Positions 7,068 to 14,247 of a stretch of DNA of 14,939 nt are shown here, piece by piece. Source of the DNA: CAYVQA01 sp045119035. Its GTDB lineage: Bacteria; Bacillota_I; Bacilli_A; ML615J-28; CAG-313. Under the pieces are notes generated by a model, which was not told where the DNA came from, did no database searches, and saw nothing but the letters and a program-made list of their open reading frames with translations. Made by a program: the position numbers and the translations under genes. Within the stretch, counting starts at the first letter, position 1; every line of letters begins with the position of its first letter. The stretch is taken from positions 1-14,939 of the forward strand of contig JBGVCU010000050.1 in NCBI GenBank assembly GCA_045119035.1. The letters are read 5' to 3'.

Positions 7068-8050
7068 TATTCTACCTCCTCAAAATTAATTTTCTTTTTA
7101 GTTAAATAATTATTAACTTTTTCTATTAATTCAATATCATTGGGAATTTCAATTAACATTGATCCAACAAATTTACCATTTTCTTCATTTACATCTGCGT
7201 GTATTATATTAAGTGCAACTTTTAAATCCAAAATTAAATTAGAAACAATTGGTTCATAAGTTGATAAATTATCAAAGATTAATCTAATTTTTTTTACATT
7301 TGTTTTATCAATAATCGCTGTATTTGTATTCAATAACGTCTTTGTAAACGCAGATTGAGGTCTTTCAAATACATCTTGAACATTACCTATTTCATCAATT
7401 TGACTATTGTTAATAATAGCTACTCTATCACATAACTCATCAACTATTTTCATTTCATGAGTAATTAATACAATAGTAATTCCTAATTCTTTATTTATTT
7501 TTCTTAATAAATTTAAAATGTTTTGTGTTGTTTTTGGATCAAGTGCACTAGTTGCTTCATCTGATAGTAATACTTTTGGATTTGTAGTTAATGCTCTTGC
7601 AATAGCAACTCTTTGTTTTTCACCACCAGATAATTCTGATGGATAATTATTTGCTTTATTTGATAAACCTACTAATTCTAATAATTCTTTAGCTTTATTT
7701 AAAGAAGTTTCTTTATTAACTTTTGCAATTTCAAGTGGAAATAAAACATTTTGTAAAACTGTTCTTTGTTCAAGTAAATTAAATCCTTGGAAAATCATTC
7801 CAATATTTTGTCTTAATTTTCTTAAATCTTTGTTATTTAAACATGTTATATCTACTCCATCAATGTAAATATTACCACTAGTAGGTTTTTCTAACATATT
7901 AATACATCTAATAAGTGTCGATTTTCCAGCACCAGATAATCCTATAATACCGAATATCTCACCTTTTTTAATATCAAGGTTAATATTTTTAATAGCTACT
8001 GTTTCATTTTTACCCTTATAAATTTTAGTTAGATTCTTTATCTTTATCAT
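7067..8050 (-). CDS. metN: Methionine ABC transporter ATP-binding protein
   Basis: This is a 327-residue cytoplasmic ATPase that powers methionine import. It has Walker A GLSGAGKST (37-45), Q-loop Gln88, signature LSGGEKQR (140-147), Walker B VLLSDE (160-165), D-loop SALD and switch His198. Residues from about 253 to 325 form the C-terminal ACT-like NIL domain of MetN proteins. In studied homologues this domain binds intracellular methionine and inhibits transport. ATG at 8050 follows GGAGG by four bases. It is the first gene of the operon, directly behind the T-box terminator. Expression should therefore rise when tRNA-Met is uncharged, while activity is probably damped by bound methionine. 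Confidence 0.95.
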   Translation of the reverse strand: MIKIKNLTKIYKGKNETVAIKNINLDIKKGEIFGIIGLSGAGKSTLIRCINMLEKPTSGNIYIDGVDITCLNNKDLRKLRQNIGMIFQGFNLLEQRTVLQNVLFPLEIAKVNKETSLNKAKELLELVGLSNKANNYPSELSGGEKQRVAIARALTTNPKVLLSDEATSALDPKTTQNILNLLRKINKELGITIVLITHEMKIVDELCDRVAIINNSQIDEIGNVQDVFERPQSAFTKTLLNTNTAIIDKTNVKKIRLIFDNLSTYEPIVSNLILDLKVALNIIHADVNEENGKFVGSMLIEIPNDIELIEKVNNYLTKKKINFEEVE

Positions 8051-8067
8051 AATACCTCCAAAAAATT

Positions 8068-8101
8068 AAAAAAAGTCTCATCCTACTTAAAGGACGAGAC
8101 T
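8068..8101 (-). terminator. T-box regulated terminator
   Basis: AGTCTCGTCCT (8101-8091) pairs with AGGATGAGACT (8084-8074) around a 6-base loop, with one G-U wobble, and is followed by seven Ts. It ends 17 bases before the metN start and is mutually exclusive with the antiterminator. Confidence 0.92.
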
Positions 8102-8318
8102 TGAAATCACGTGGTACCACCTTTATTTTATAAATATATCACTATATTTAACTCACGGGTACATTATAATACCCTATCGCTTTAACGGGCGAACACGTTA
8201 TTATCTAAAAAATTCGATAATACAGCTCCAAGACCATGTTCAATAATCTCTCTTTACCTATTTTCACCACACATAGGCTCTCTACAAAAGAAATAATTAT
8301 CTACTCTTCTTTTCATAG
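8068..8318 (-). ncRNA. T-box riboswitch, methionine-specific (specifier AUG)
   Basis: This transcribed leader senses uncharged tRNA-Met and controls metNIQ. On the minus strand it shows the 5' stem I strand with AGAAGAGTAG, a distal loop GTGTGGTGAAAATAGG and a specifier loop side GAAC-ATG-G (ATG at 8237-8235, followed by a purine). The T-box itself reads AAGGTGGTACCACG (8123-8110), followed by the competing terminator. The UGGU bulge implies a tRNA with discriminator base A, which fits elongator tRNA-Met. CGTCC in the terminator's 5' arm can pair with the T-box to form the antiterminator. The metN context agrees with the codon. The folding was done by eye. Confidence 0.95.
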
Positions 8319-8341
8319 CTTTTATTATATATTTAATTACT

Positions 8342-8356
8342 TTGATATTATATCAA
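8342..8356. repeat. 15-bp palindrome overlapping the metNIQ -10 element
   Basis: TTGATAT-T-ATATCAA has perfect 7-base arms around one central base and contains the entire -10 hexamer. It has the size and position of an operator, but AT-rich palindromes also arise by chance. No regulator gene is seen nearby. Confidence 0.4.
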
Positions 8357-8375
8357 AAAAAGCATATTTAGTCAA
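8347..8375 (-). promoter_or_regulatory. Promoter of the T-box-metNIQ operon
   Basis: -35 TTGACT (8375-8370), a 17-base spacer and -10 TATAAT (8352-8347) form a near-consensus sigma-A promoter. Transcription would start near 8340, giving a leader of about 290 bases. The -35 begins six bases after the stop of the upstream lipoprotein gene. A second TATAAT at 8329-8324 lacks a properly spaced -35. Confidence 0.85.
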
Positions 8376-8380
8376 ATACT

Positions 8381-8950
8381 TTATCTTGGATTATAAGCAA
8401 ATAAACAAGCATAACTATTTTCAATTATTTCTTTATTTTCATCTAGTTTTAAACTTGCATATAATTTTTCACCATTATATTTTGATAATTCAATAAATGA
8501 TAAATTCTTATCTAAAATAATAAATTCTTCATCTTTAGCAAAATTTTTTACTTCTATAATATATCCATTACTATCTCTAATAATATCTTCTTCTTTTATT
8601 TCAACTACTTTTGTATAATAATATTCTTGTTTATTAAGTATACTATAACTATCTAAAACTAATCTTCCAGGAAAAGATTCTTCACAGAAAATATTTCCTC
8701 TTGTTTCTAAATGAAAAATATCCCCAGGGATTAAAAACTTATCTGGACTTTTTATATTAAATGATATTTCATTATAATCATATAACATTCTTGCTACATA
8801 ATCATTTTCAATAAAATCTTCGAAAAATCCATAAAAATAAACAATTTCTAGATCTAAACTTGTTTTTTTATTTTGTGTTAATATTGTATCACATGAAGAC
8901 ATTGTTATAATAGATAATAATAACACAATAACTATAAAAATTTTTTTCAT
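8381..8950 (-). CDS. Unrecognised lipoprotein
   Basis: This encodes a 189-residue protein that I cannot assign to a family. The start is a clear lipoprotein signal: MKK, a hydrophobic stretch to about residue 16, then MSSC with Cys20. The rest is hydrophilic and probably beta-rich, with several acidic and aromatic residues (for example VYFYGFFEDF near 37-46) and no catalytic motif that I recognise. Two further cysteines occur (in NIFCEES and SYACLF). ATG at 8950 has GGGGTG close upstream. An extended -10 lies at 8967-8975. The stop is immediately followed by the metNIQ promoter with no obvious terminator between, so some read-through into the T-box leader is possible. Its location gives no firm functional clue. 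Confidence 0.75.
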   Translation of the reverse strand: MKKIFIVIVLLLSIITMSSCDTILTQNKKTSLDLEIVYFYGFFEDFIENDYVARMLYDYNEISFNIKSPDKFLIPGDIFHLETRGNIFCEESFPGRLVLDSYSILNKQEYYYTKVVEIKEEDIIRDSNGYIIEVKNFAKDEEFIILDKNLSFIELSKYNGEKLYASLKLDENKEIIENSYACLFAYNPR

Positions 8951-8966
8951 AATATCACCCCATATT

Positions 8967-8975
8967 ATTATACCA
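8967..8975 (-). promoter_or_regulatory. Extended -10 promoter of the unrecognised lipoprotein gene
   Basis: On the minus strand this reads TGGTATAAT. The best -35 is TTTAAA at 18 bases, which is weak. It lies directly downstream of the opp operon terminator, so the lipoprotein gene probably starts its own transcript. Confidence 0.5.
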
Positions 8976-9011
8976 TATTTAATATGCTTTTTTAAAAAAA
9001 CATGCTTAAAT

Positions 9012-9040
9012 AAAAAATGGAGCTAGAAATAGCTCCATTT
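9012..9040 (-). terminator. Rho-independent terminator of the opp operon
   Basis: AATGGAGCTA (9016-9025) and TAGCTCCATT (9030-9039) form a perfect 10-bp stem with a 4-base loop. Read on the minus strand it is followed by a T-rich tail. It lies about 20 bases beyond the DUF3899-like gene and closes the opp transcription unit. Confidence 0.88.
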
Positions 9041-9061
9041 ATATTTAGAATTAAGATAGTT

Positions 9062-9454
9062 TTATTTTAAGTTCTTATAAATAATAAACAAGATTATTGA
9101 CAATATTAAAAATGTTAATCCAGTAACAAGAATAAAACCATTACTGATTTTTTCTTGAGCTTTTTGAGCGCGATAGTCTGCAAACGAATCATAACGTCTA
9201 TTTGCTTTAGATCTAAATAGACCTAAGAATGATTGCATACCATATACTAACATATCAAATGTTCCTTCATTACTTGCAAATATTAATAAACCAAAACCTG
9301 TAAACAACACTGCAGTAATGAATGTGCTATCATTTAGAACACGAAGTAATTCTTTAGTTGTGTCTTGTTTAAATCCCTTACATGAGATAAAAACAATAAA
9401 TGCCATAACTAAAGCAACAAAATATGAAATTAAATATTTTTTAAGATTTTTCAT
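9062..9454 (-). CDS. Small membrane protein, DUF3899-like
   Basis: This is a 130-residue integral membrane protein of unknown function with three hydrophobic segments: about 8-25, 45-61 and 104-126. Between the second and third lie NEGTFDMLVYGMQSF (62-76) and a basic, polar stretch (about 81-102). The FTGFGLLIFASNEGTFDML pattern recalls DUF3899 proteins of Firmicutes, an assignment from memory. The ATG follows the oppF stop by four bases with no recognisable SD, so translation probably depends on ribosomes finishing oppF. As the last gene of the opp transcript it may have a role linked to peptide uptake, but nothing in the sequence proves this. Confidence 0.68.
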   Translation of the reverse strand: MKNLKKYLISYFVALVMAFIVFISCKGFKQDTTKELLRVLNDSTFITAVLFTGFGLLIFASNEGTFDMLVYGMQSFLGLFRSKANRRYDSFADYRAQKAQEKISNGFILVTGLTFLILSIILFIIYKNLK

Positions 9455-9458
9455 TTAA

Positions 9459-10541
9459 TTATTTAGATTCGTTATATTCTTTAACGTATCTTTCGTATTC
9501 TTCAGTATTACAATATACAAAATGTCCTGGATAAATTTCTCTCATTGAAGGACCTTCTTGAGAATAATCATGTTCTAACATTGGGTTGTAAGTAATTCTC
9601 TTACGATTTTTTTCTGAAATTGGATCAGGTAGAGGGATTGCAGAAAGTAAACTTCTTGTATATGGATGGAATGGATGTTTAAATAATTCATCACTGTATC
9701 CAAGTTCAACAATCTTACCAAAATACATTACCGCAATACGATTAGAGAAGTATTTAACTACCGCTAAGTCATGGGCGATAAATAAAATTGTTAATCCCAT
9801 TTTTTGACTGATTTCATTTAATAAATTAATAACTTGAGCTTGAATTGATACGTCAAGAGCTGAAATTGGTTCATCGGCAATGATTAATTCAGGATTCATA
9901 ATAATTGCACGAGCAATACCGATACGTTGACGTTGACCTCCAGAGAATTCGTGGGGATAACGAGAAGCATGTTCTTGAACAAGTCCTACAGTATCTAAGA
10001 TTTTGTAAACTTGTTGATCAATGTATTCTTTATCTTTAATACCACGAATAATTAATCCTTCTGCAATGATTTCACGTACTGTCATACGTGGATCAAGTGA
10101 AGCAATCGGATCTTGGAAAATCATTTGAATTTCATTAATTAAGCTATTTTGTCCAGCTTTTTTACGAGACCATTTTTTATGATCTGCAACAGCTGATCTA
10201 ATTTCTGCTTTGTTTTCAGTAACAATTTTTGAAAACTCTTCTTGTGAAATTTGATTTGCTTTGTATAATTTACGTGCATTTTTAATTGCATCTTTATACA
10301 CTCTTGTTCCTGCGCAAATTCTTTCCCCTTTATAATATACAGAACCACCTGTAATATCATATAAACGAATAATTGAACGACCTGTTGTAGTTTTACCACA
10401 TCCAGATTCTCCAACTAATCCAAATACTTCTCCCTTATATACTTCGAAGCTAACATCATTTACAGCTTTATTTTCGTATTTTCCAAGTTTGAAGAATTGT
10501 TGTAAATGTTCAACTTTTAATAAAACTTCTTTATTATCCAT
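9459..10541 (-). CDS. oppF: Oligopeptide ABC transporter ATP-binding protein OppF
   Basis: This is a 360-residue cytoplasmic ATPase, predicted to pair with OppD to drive peptide import. It has Walker A GESGCGKTT (44-52), Q-loop Gln143, signature FSGGQRQR (199-206), Walker B LIIADE (219-224) and switch His257. The OppF/DppF C-terminal landmark HPYTRSLLSAIPLPDP is at 292-307. About 55 extra lysine-rich helical residues (roughly 77-133) lie between the strand after Walker A and the Q-loop, making it somewhat longer than usual OppF (about 305-330). Its ATG overlaps the end of oppD by 8 bases, indicating translational coupling. All catalytic motifs are intact. Confidence 0.92.
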   Translation of the reverse strand: MDNKEVLLKVEHLQQFFKLGKYENKAVNDVSFEVYKGEVFGLVGESGCGKTTTGRSIIRLYDITGGSVYYKGERICAGTRVYKDAIKNARKLYKANQISQEEFSKIVTENKAEIRSAVADHKKWSRKKAGQNSLINEIQMIFQDPIASLDPRMTVREIIAEGLIIRGIKDKEYIDQQVYKILDTVGLVQEHASRYPHEFSGGQRQRIGIARAIIMNPELIIADEPISALDVSIQAQVINLLNEISQKMGLTILFIAHDLAVVKYFSNRIAVMYFGKIVELGYSDELFKHPFHPYTRSLLSAIPLPDPISEKNRKRITYNPMLEHDYSQEGPSMREIYPGHFVYCNTEEYERYVKEYNESK

Positions 10542-12681
10542 TTAATTCACGCTCCTTCTTCATTCTTTCAACACGATTTTGAATAATTTTTGGCATTTCT
10601 ACTTTAGGTGCATTTGGATGTAATAACCAAGTAGCAGCATAGTGAGTAGGACTAACTTCAAATAGTGGAGGTTCTACTTCAAAATCAATATCTAAAGCAT
10701 ATTTATTTCTTGCCGCAAACGCATCTCCTTTTGGAGGATAAATCATGTTAGGCGGAGTACCAGGAATAGATTCTAATTTTTCTGTAGTATGTAAGTCAGG
10801 CATAGAACTTAATAATGCCCATGTATATGGATGAGCTGGTTCATAGAAGATTTCTTCTGCTGTACCATGTTCTACAATCTTACCAGCATACATAACAGCA
10901 ATTCTATCAGCCATATTAGCAACAACCCCAAGGTTATGTGTAATAAAGATTACTGATAAATTACGTTGCTTTTTGATATCATTAATTAATTCAAGAATTT
11001 GAGCTTGAATTGTAACGTCTAAAGCAGTTGTTGGTTCATCACAAATTAAGATATCTGGGTTAGCAGATAAGGCAATTGCGATAACGATTCTTTGTCTCAT
11101 ACCACCTGAGAACTCAAATGGATATTGTCTAAAACGCATAGAAGGTTCAGGAATACCTACTTCTTCCATTAATTTAATTGCTTTTGCTTTTGCAATTTGT
11201 TTATTCATTTTAACAACTAGACGAGATGCTTGTTCTTTTAAGAAATCGATAATATCGATAACTTCTTGATTACAATTATAATTGCTATTTGTTAAATCAC
11301 GTTGATAACTTGATTTTAAATCAACTAAAATTTTATTAATATTTGATAAAACTAAATCTAAATCAACAACAACTTGAGGTTTTAATACCCAGTCAGGAGT
11401 TTTTCCATTTTTGATCATTTTATCATATTTAGCTTTATTCTTTAAATAAATTTTTTCTTCAACAGGATTTTGTTTTCTACCATTAAAATATTTATTAACA
11501 GCACTATTTAAAGCAGATTCGAATACATATTCTAAACTGTTTTTCTTAACTTTTAAACGATCAATAGCATCATTTACTTTTACAGATAAGTCTTTAACTA
11601 ATCTTCTTGTAGTTTTAGAATCTAAATTTCCAGATTTAAAGTATACAATTGCTTGTTCTAAATCAGGAATAATATTTTCTTTTTTTCTTAATGATAAATT
11701 ATGAGAATAATCAACACCTTTTTCAGCAAGTGAAATAAATTCGTTCATAAAGTTTTCATCTAAATAACTACGAGTTAATTTATTCATTTCATCAATTGAT
11801 AAATTGCTTAAATCACCTTGTGGATTAGCAAATTTATAATAAGCTAATGTAAAGAAATTTGGTTTTTCTTTATTTAAAGTTTCTTTAACAATTGGATGTA
11901 ATTCATTTAAAATACTTACAACTTCTTGTGCTTTAATTTCTTTCTTAAGTAAAATTTGACCATTTAAATCATTAATAATTTTTCTTACATTTTCTGTATC
12001 AACAATTACATATTCGTGTAAAGAAAATTGTAATAATTTACTAATTTCTTTTACTTCATCAAGTAAATCAAATTTACGTTGTTTCTTTAATAATAAAAGT
12101 ACGTTATCAATATTAACATCTAATTGCATTGCTTGAGTATAAGCTTCATTATATACTTCTTCAATTTTAGTATTTAAAATACAGAATGAATCAAATGCAG
12201 TGATTTTTTCAACAACACCTGGAATTAATAAAGGATCGTTTTGAGCTAAATTGATATTTTCTTGTAATTTTTGAAGTAGTGTATTAAAAGCATTACGAGC
12301 ATTTTTCTTACCAGTTTTAGCTTTTAAAATCATTGCTTCTGTAAGCTGAGCACCAACACGCATGATTGGATTTAAGCTTGACATTGGATCTTGGAAGATC
12401 ATAGCAATTTTATCTCCACGAATTTTGTGGAAGTCTTCTTCATCAATTTTTAATAAATCTTGACCATCATAAAGAATTTCTCCACCTTCAACAATTGAGT
12501 TTCCAGAAAGAATACCCATGATAGCTTTACTTGTTACAGATTTACCAGAACCAGATTCACCAACGATAGCTAGTGTTTCTCCTTTATGTAAATCAAATGA
12601 AATTTTTCTAACAGCTTTTAAAATTCCACCTTGAGTACGGAATGATATTTGTAAATCTTTGACTTCTAGTTTTTTATCCAT
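10534..12681 (-). CDS. oppD: Oligopeptide ABC transporter ATP-binding protein OppD with a large internal insertion
   Basis: This peptide-import ATPase is 715 residues long, about twice the usual 330-360. It has Walker A GESGSGKSV (41-49) and Q-loop Gln97 (IFQDPMSSLNP). After GAQLTEAMILKAKTGKKNA, which in other OppD proteins leads straight into the helical subdomain, about 365 extra residues intervene (roughly 131-497). The normal sequence resumes at AKAIKLMEEVGIPEPS. Signature FSGGMRQR (524-531), Walker B ILICDE (544-549) and His582 are intact. The inserted region is charged and mostly helical, with no signal or membrane segment and no family I recognise. The usual C-terminal cysteines (GCPFHPRC...C type) are replaced, as in GDAFAARNKYALDI. 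The SD ACGGAGG overlaps the oppC end; the gap is 3 bases. Confidence 0.92.
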   Translation of the reverse strand: MDKKLEVKDLQISFRTQGGILKAVRKISFDLHKGETLAIVGESGSGKSVTSKAIMGILSGNSIVEGGEILYDGQDLLKIDEEDFHKIRGDKIAMIFQDPMSSLNPIMRVGAQLTEAMILKAKTGKKNARNAFNTLLQKLQENINLAQNDPLLIPGVVEKITAFDSFCILNTKIEEVYNEAYTQAMQLDVNIDNVLLLLKKQRKFDLLDEVKEISKLLQFSLHEYVIVDTENVRKIINDLNGQILLKKEIKAQEVVSILNELHPIVKETLNKEKPNFFTLAYYKFANPQGDLSNLSIDEMNKLTRSYLDENFMNEFISLAEKGVDYSHNLSLRKKENIIPDLEQAIVYFKSGNLDSKTTRRLVKDLSVKVNDAIDRLKVKKNSLEYVFESALNSAVNKYFNGRKQNPVEEKIYLKNKAKYDKMIKNGKTPDWVLKPQVVVDLDLVLSNINKILVDLKSSYQRDLTNSNYNCNQEVIDIIDFLKEQASRLVVKMNKQIAKAKAIKLMEEVGIPEPSMRFRQYPFEFSGGMRQRIVIAIALSANPDILICDEPTTALDVTIQAQILELINDIKKQRNLSVIFITHNLGVVANMADRIAVMYAGKIVEHGTAEEIFYEPAHPYTWALLSSMPDLHTTEKLESIPGTPPNMIYPPKGDAFAARNKYALDIDFEVEPPLFEVSPTHYAATWLLHPNAPKVEMPKIIQNRVERMKKERELNG

Positions 12682-12684
12682 AAT

Positions 12685-14241
12685 CTATTCCTCCGTTCCT
12701 CTTAAAGATGGGTTGAATGCATCTCTTAATCCATTACCAAATAAGTTAAAGCTTAACATTAATAGACTGATAAATAATGCTGGCCAAATAATGATATGTG
12801 GATAAGTGAATAATTGTGCTTGTCCATTAGCAAGTAATGTACCAACACTTGTCATATTACCGTTATTTAAATCGATAATACCTAAGTAACTTAAACTTGT
12901 TTCAGAGAAAATAACACCAGGAATTACAAGTACACAACGTGTAATTAATGTTCCAATGGCATTAGGGAAGATATGTTTAAACATAATTCTTCTATCTCTT
13001 GCACCTAATGTTCTAGCTACTAAAACATATTCTTGGTTTTTGAAACGATAGAACTGCATTCTCGTACTTCCGGCCATTCCCATCCATCCAGTTAAGAAGA
13101 ATGAAATAAATAGCACGATCATATGAGAAACTTGTAAGTGATATTTTAATAATGTGATAACAATCATAAATGGAATCGCACCTAATAAATCACAAATACG
13201 TTCCATGATAATATCTACTTTACCACCATAGTAACCTTCGATAGCACCATAAATTGCACCAACAAATAAGTTTACTGATGCAACAATAATTGCAAGAATA
13301 AATGAGAATCTAGCACCACTTGCTAAACAAGTGAAAATATCTTTACCATTAATATCAGTTCCAAATAAGAATAATGGTTTAGTAATATCATCTTTTAAAA
13401 CTTCTTGATGATAGTAAGTGTAATATTTTTCATAGTCTACACGCACATCCCATAGACCTTGTTTTTTAACTGCATAATCATAAATACGTTCATTACCTTC
13501 AACACGAATACTGTTGTATTGATCGGCATCAACTAATTCATGTTCAGCTGTTAATTTATAGATAGGAATAAAATTACCATTTTCATCAAATTCAATGACA
13601 GTTTTACCACCACCACCAGTTTTTGTTAGATACCAGTAGTTAGCATCAACATCATCTCCACCAAATCCGCTAGGTCTTAATTTTGGATCAGTAACTGGTA
13701 ATATTACTTGAATACATGTTCTATTTTGATATGCTTGTAAAGCTTTATACTCTTTATCGTTTAATTGAATAAATTTAGCACCTACAGAAGTATAAGTATC
13801 AACATTAACTTTATAAGTGATTTTTTCCTTCCCAAAGTAAGTTTCAACTATTTCTTCATAGTCATCATCAATTACTTTACGACCTAATTCAAGTTCAATA
13901 CCACGATAATAATCAAATGTAGATTTATTAATAGTTTTGTTTTGTTTACCATCCCAGAAACCTAATTTTGAAGCAACTTCACTTTTAGGTAATACATGAG
14001 CATAGAATAAATCATTATATGCAACATTATATGGTGTAAATAAAGTTCCAAAAATTGCAAATAAAACTAAAAACATAATAATAAATGCAGCAACAATTGA
14101 ACCTTTATTTTTTGTAAAACGATGGAAAGCATCTTTAAAATAACCAATAGGTTTTGTTTCTAATTTTTTATCATGTAATGTATCTCCATGAGAATGGAAG
14201 ACAAATTTTTCACTAGAAATTTGATAATCTTGTGCTTTCAT
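12685..14241 (-). CDS. oppC: Oligopeptide ABC transporter permease OppC with a large extracellular insertion
   Basis: This is a 518-residue membrane permease; usual OppC proteins have about 300 residues. After a cytoplasmic N-terminus, helix 1 spans about 48-68 (ending TLFTPYNVAYNDL). A soluble stretch of about 200 extra residues follows before the normal landmark LFLFGTDINGKDIFTCLASG (290-309). The remaining helices follow, with the ATPase-docking loop EYVLVARTLGARDRRIMFKH (404-423) and the family ending GLRDAFNPSLRG. The insertion sits between helix 1 and helix 2, so it should face outward. It is rich in Tyr, Asp and Lys and contains a GGGG run (209-212). ATG at 14241 follows the oppB stop by 6 bases, with SD GGGGAGG in the oppB end. 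Confidence 0.92.
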   Translation of the reverse strand: MKAQDYQISSEKFVFHSHGDTLHDKKLETKPIGYFKDAFHRFTKNKGSIVAAFIIMFLVLFAIFGTLFTPYNVAYNDLFYAHVLPKSEVASKLGFWDGKQNKTINKSTFDYYRGIELELGRKVIDDDYEEIVETYFGKEKITYKVNVDTYTSVGAKFIQLNDKEYKALQAYQNRTCIQVILPVTDPKLRPSGFGGDDVDANYWYLTKTGGGGKTVIEFDENGNFIPIYKLTAEHELVDADQYNSIRVEGNERIYDYAVKKQGLWDVRVDYEKYYTYYHQEVLKDDITKPLFLFGTDINGKDIFTCLASGARFSFILAIIVASVNLFVGAIYGAIEGYYGGKVDIIMERICDLLGAIPFMIVITLLKYHLQVSHMIVLFISFFLTGWMGMAGSTRMQFYRFKNQEYVLVARTLGARDRRIMFKHIFPNAIGTLITRCVLVIPGVIFSETSLSYLGIIDLNNGNMTSVGTLLANGQAQLFTYPHIIIWPALFISLLMLSFNLFGNGLRDAFNPSLRGTEE

Positions 14242-14247
14242 ATCTAT

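Noticed and set aside
8324..8329. Second TATAAT as the metNIQ -10 element
   Set aside because: No -35 at a suitable distance; the upstream TTGACT-17-TATAAT pair is far better and leaves room for the full T-box leader.
8236..8496. Plus-strand open frame across the T-box leader and lipoprotein gene
   Set aside because: It overlaps the clear T-box and promoter on the other strand, and its composition is Phe/Tyr/His-rich without any motif.
10139..10414. Minus-strand open frame within oppF
   Set aside because: It is an alternative frame of oppF with a random Lys/Gln-rich composition; oppF has all ATPase motifs.
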